Origin: Microcaldota archaeon
GTDB taxonomy: Archaea; Micrarchaeota; Micrarchaeia; Anstonellales; Anstonellaceae
Direction of reading: 5' to 3'
Assembly (NCBI GenBank): GCA_021813025.1
Contig: JAKAME010000058.1
Coordinates: forward strand, 1-8,044
DNA: 8,044 nucleotides
Positions 6,506-8,044 of the stretch are shown here, piece after piece (the stretch's first letter is position 1; each line of letters starts with the position of its first letter). A program made the position numbers and the translations under genes. The notes below the pieces were generated by a model, which made no database searches, had not been told where the DNA came from, and saw only the letters and a program-made list of their open reading frames with translations.

Positions 6506-8044
6506 TCAGCGTCCTGCATGGCCGCGGTATTCCAGAATCTTGCGCCGCTGCTGCTCGGCGAATTTTTCCCCGCCAAGCCTGCGCGCCGCCTCTATGGCCT
6601 CCGTATCCCGGCCCAGCTCCACATAAGCCGCCACGTTGTCCGGGTCTATCTCGAGGGATTGACGCATGAGGGCGAGGTAGGATTCTGACGTGGCTTCCGT
6701 AGGTCCGTACCTGTTCTGCAGCTCAAGGCTTGTCTGTTGGGCGAACTTTTTGTGGTTGATGGCGAGAATCAGGCTCGGCCTGAACTCCACCAGGCCGCTT
6801 ATGGGGGGATTGCCCTGGTCGCGCAGGACCGACATCAGTTCGCCCTCGTTGGCATACACCTTGTCCTGCGCGTCGGTGTGCGCCTCCCACAGGGTGCGGC
6901 CCTTCCCCTCGCCCCAGATAGGGATGGAGTGCTGGCCGCGCTGGAGGTAGACTATGCCCAAGCTGATTGGATAGCCAATCCTCTGTCCAATCTCGTAATA
7001 TATCATGCCTGCGGTGTCGCAGTCAAGGCGCTTGGAGGACAGCGCCTCCATGAATTCCATGTCTTTTCCGCGCTCATGGGCATATCCCAAATCCTCGAAC
7101 AGGGTCTTGTCGATTATGTACAATATCTCTGCCGGAGTCTTGGCAGAGAACGTTTCGAGGTTGGCGCGCACCGCCCCCATTATCTGCTCAAGGTTGGACT
7201 CGGCTTTTTCAAGCATGGCGGCATTTTTCTTTTTGGTTTTTGCATCAAGCGAGATGGTCTCGCCGCCGTATGAAAACGAGTAATCCACGCGCAAATGGCG
7301 GAAGTTGTCGAAATAGGAAGAGATGAACGGCGAGAACGCGTATGCGGCGTTCCCGCCCTGTTCCTGCACCGCGCCCTCCGGCCCGCCGATTTGCTTCTTT
7401 GGAACATAATCTTCAATGCCCGTGCCGGCGTCCTTTTGCCCGGTGATTTTTCCCGCCCGTTCCCTGTTTTCGCCGTCTGCGGGCCTGACAACGCTGCGCC
7501 GCACTTCGGCGGGCACAGTCTTGGAATACACGGACTCCCTGCTTTCCAGCACCTCGCCCTCAGTTTCCTGCCCCTCCCGCGCCCCGTAGTCAGGCTGCCC
7601 GGCGCCGGGCTTGCGCAGCTGCATGTTCGCGATTTTTTCAGCCCGCAGGGAGGGCGGGGTGCGCACAAGCTCCTGCAGCTCCAGCATGGCCTGCGCCAGC
7701 GTCTCCTCGTCGGTGGGCCACTCAAGCTCGAACATCGCGCCGCCCGTGCGCTCGCAGAGGCGGCGGTACTTGTTCCTGCGGTGGTTCTGGTTGGACGGGT
7801 CGGGGTTCACGTTGTCCATCCGCTCGGCATACCACTCGATGTCCTTGCCGCTCGCTTCCCCCTGATTGACCTTGTCATAGAGCTCGCTGCGCCTGTTCAG
7901 CAGCTTGCCGTACTGCTTTTTGTCAGCCCCTGCGTCGTCAAGATAGATGAAATAGAGCGAGACGCCCATGGTGTTCGCGGCGTCTATGAGGCTCTCCACC
8001 TCGCCCCACGGAGGCACGTTCACGCCGTCCGCCCCGCGTCGCCC
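6506..8044 (-). CDS. vWA-domain remnant plus transglutaminase-like protein, 5' end outside the window
   Basis: The frame is open to the window edge, giving 512 visible residues. The GTG at 8023 is internal, because in-frame codons upstream read into it. Numbering is from that GTG. Residues 1 to about 120 look like the C-terminal half of a von Willebrand factor A domain: a helix ending AANTMGV, strand SLYFIYLDD, a charged insertion (about 30-85), then CERTGGAMFEL. The MIDAS DxSxS motif would lie outside the window. Residues about 125-235 are a polar linker. Residues about 255-300 are a charged helix, possibly coiled coil. Residues about 300-425 resemble a transglutaminase-like or SirB1-like papain fold: LDCDTAG carries the candidate nucleophile C335, GQHSIPIW the His H365, and LWEAHTD the possible acid (E380 or D384). 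A single TPR-like hairpin (about 443-475) ends the protein. The domain pairing suggests a metal-dependent binding module fused to a cysteine peptidase or transferase. Localisation cannot be judged without the N-terminus. Confidence 0.75.
   Translation of the reverse strand, partial: GRRGADGVNVPPWGEVESLIDAANTMGVSLYFIYLDDAGADKKQYGKLLNRRSELYDKVNQGEASGKDIEWYAERMDNVNPDPSNQNHRRNKYRRLCERTGGAMFELEWPTDEETLAQAMLELQELVRTPPSLRAEKIANMQLRKPGAGQPDYGAREGQETEGEVLESRESVYSKTVPAEVRRSVVRPADGENRERAGKITGQKDAGTGIEDYVPKKQIGGPEGAVQEQGGNAAYAFSPFISSYFDNFRHLRVDYSFSYGGETISLDAKTKKKNAAMLEKAESNLEQIMGAVRANLETFSAKTPAEILYIIDKTLFEDLGYAHERGKDMEFMEALSSKRLDCDTAGMIYYEIGQRIGYPISLGIVYLQRGQHSIPIWGEGKGRTLWEAHTDAQDKVYANEGELMSVLRDQGNPPISGLVEFRPSLILAINHKKFAQQTSLELQNRYGPTEATSESYLALMRQSLEIDPDNVAAYVELGRDTEAIEAARRLGGEKFAEQQRRKILEYRGHAGR

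Overview
The window looks archaeal, probably from a GC-rich (about 60% by eye) DPANN-type genome. The tRNA gene does not encode its CCA end and is followed by a T6 run. Two coding starts lack a Shine-Dalgarno sequence but have a TATA box centred about 26 bp upstream, as leaderless archaeal transcripts do. The lineage is an inference; no marker protein is complete enough to fix it.

Layout. On the + strand, positions 2-109 hold the 3' end of an open frame resembling the C-terminus of a HicA-family toxin. A TATA-like box (116-123) and tRNA-Ala(CGC) (163-234) follow. Everything else is on the - strand and is transcribed towards the tRNA. In transcription order these are: a 5'-truncated gene (8044-6506) for a von Willebrand factor A remnant, a linker, a transglutaminase-like domain and a short TPR-like tail; a 208-bp gap ending in a strong TATA box; a giant gene (6297-1294) of about 20 TPR-like repeats followed by a lysozyme/SLT-type transglycosylase domain and a C-terminal phosphodiester glycosidase (NAGPA-type) domain; a 32-bp AT-rich promoter gap; and a GTG-started gene (1261-395) for a signal-peptide-bearing protein of the ChaN/EreA/TIKI type. 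The convergent gap between that gene and the tRNA (235-394) contains an 81-bp, highly ordered inverted-repeat element: T6 arms enclosing two related 9-bp hairpins.

How the genes may work together (inference). The three - strand products combine a protein-processing fold (transglutaminase-like), a glycan-cleaving pair (SLT plus NAGPA) on a TPR scaffold, and a secreted ChaN/EreA-like enzyme. In an organism expected to lack murein, this suggests contact with bacterial envelopes or remodelling of its own surface glycans. The giant protein has no visible signal peptide, which complicates that view. Each downstream gene appears to have its own TATA box, so the set is not necessarily one operon.
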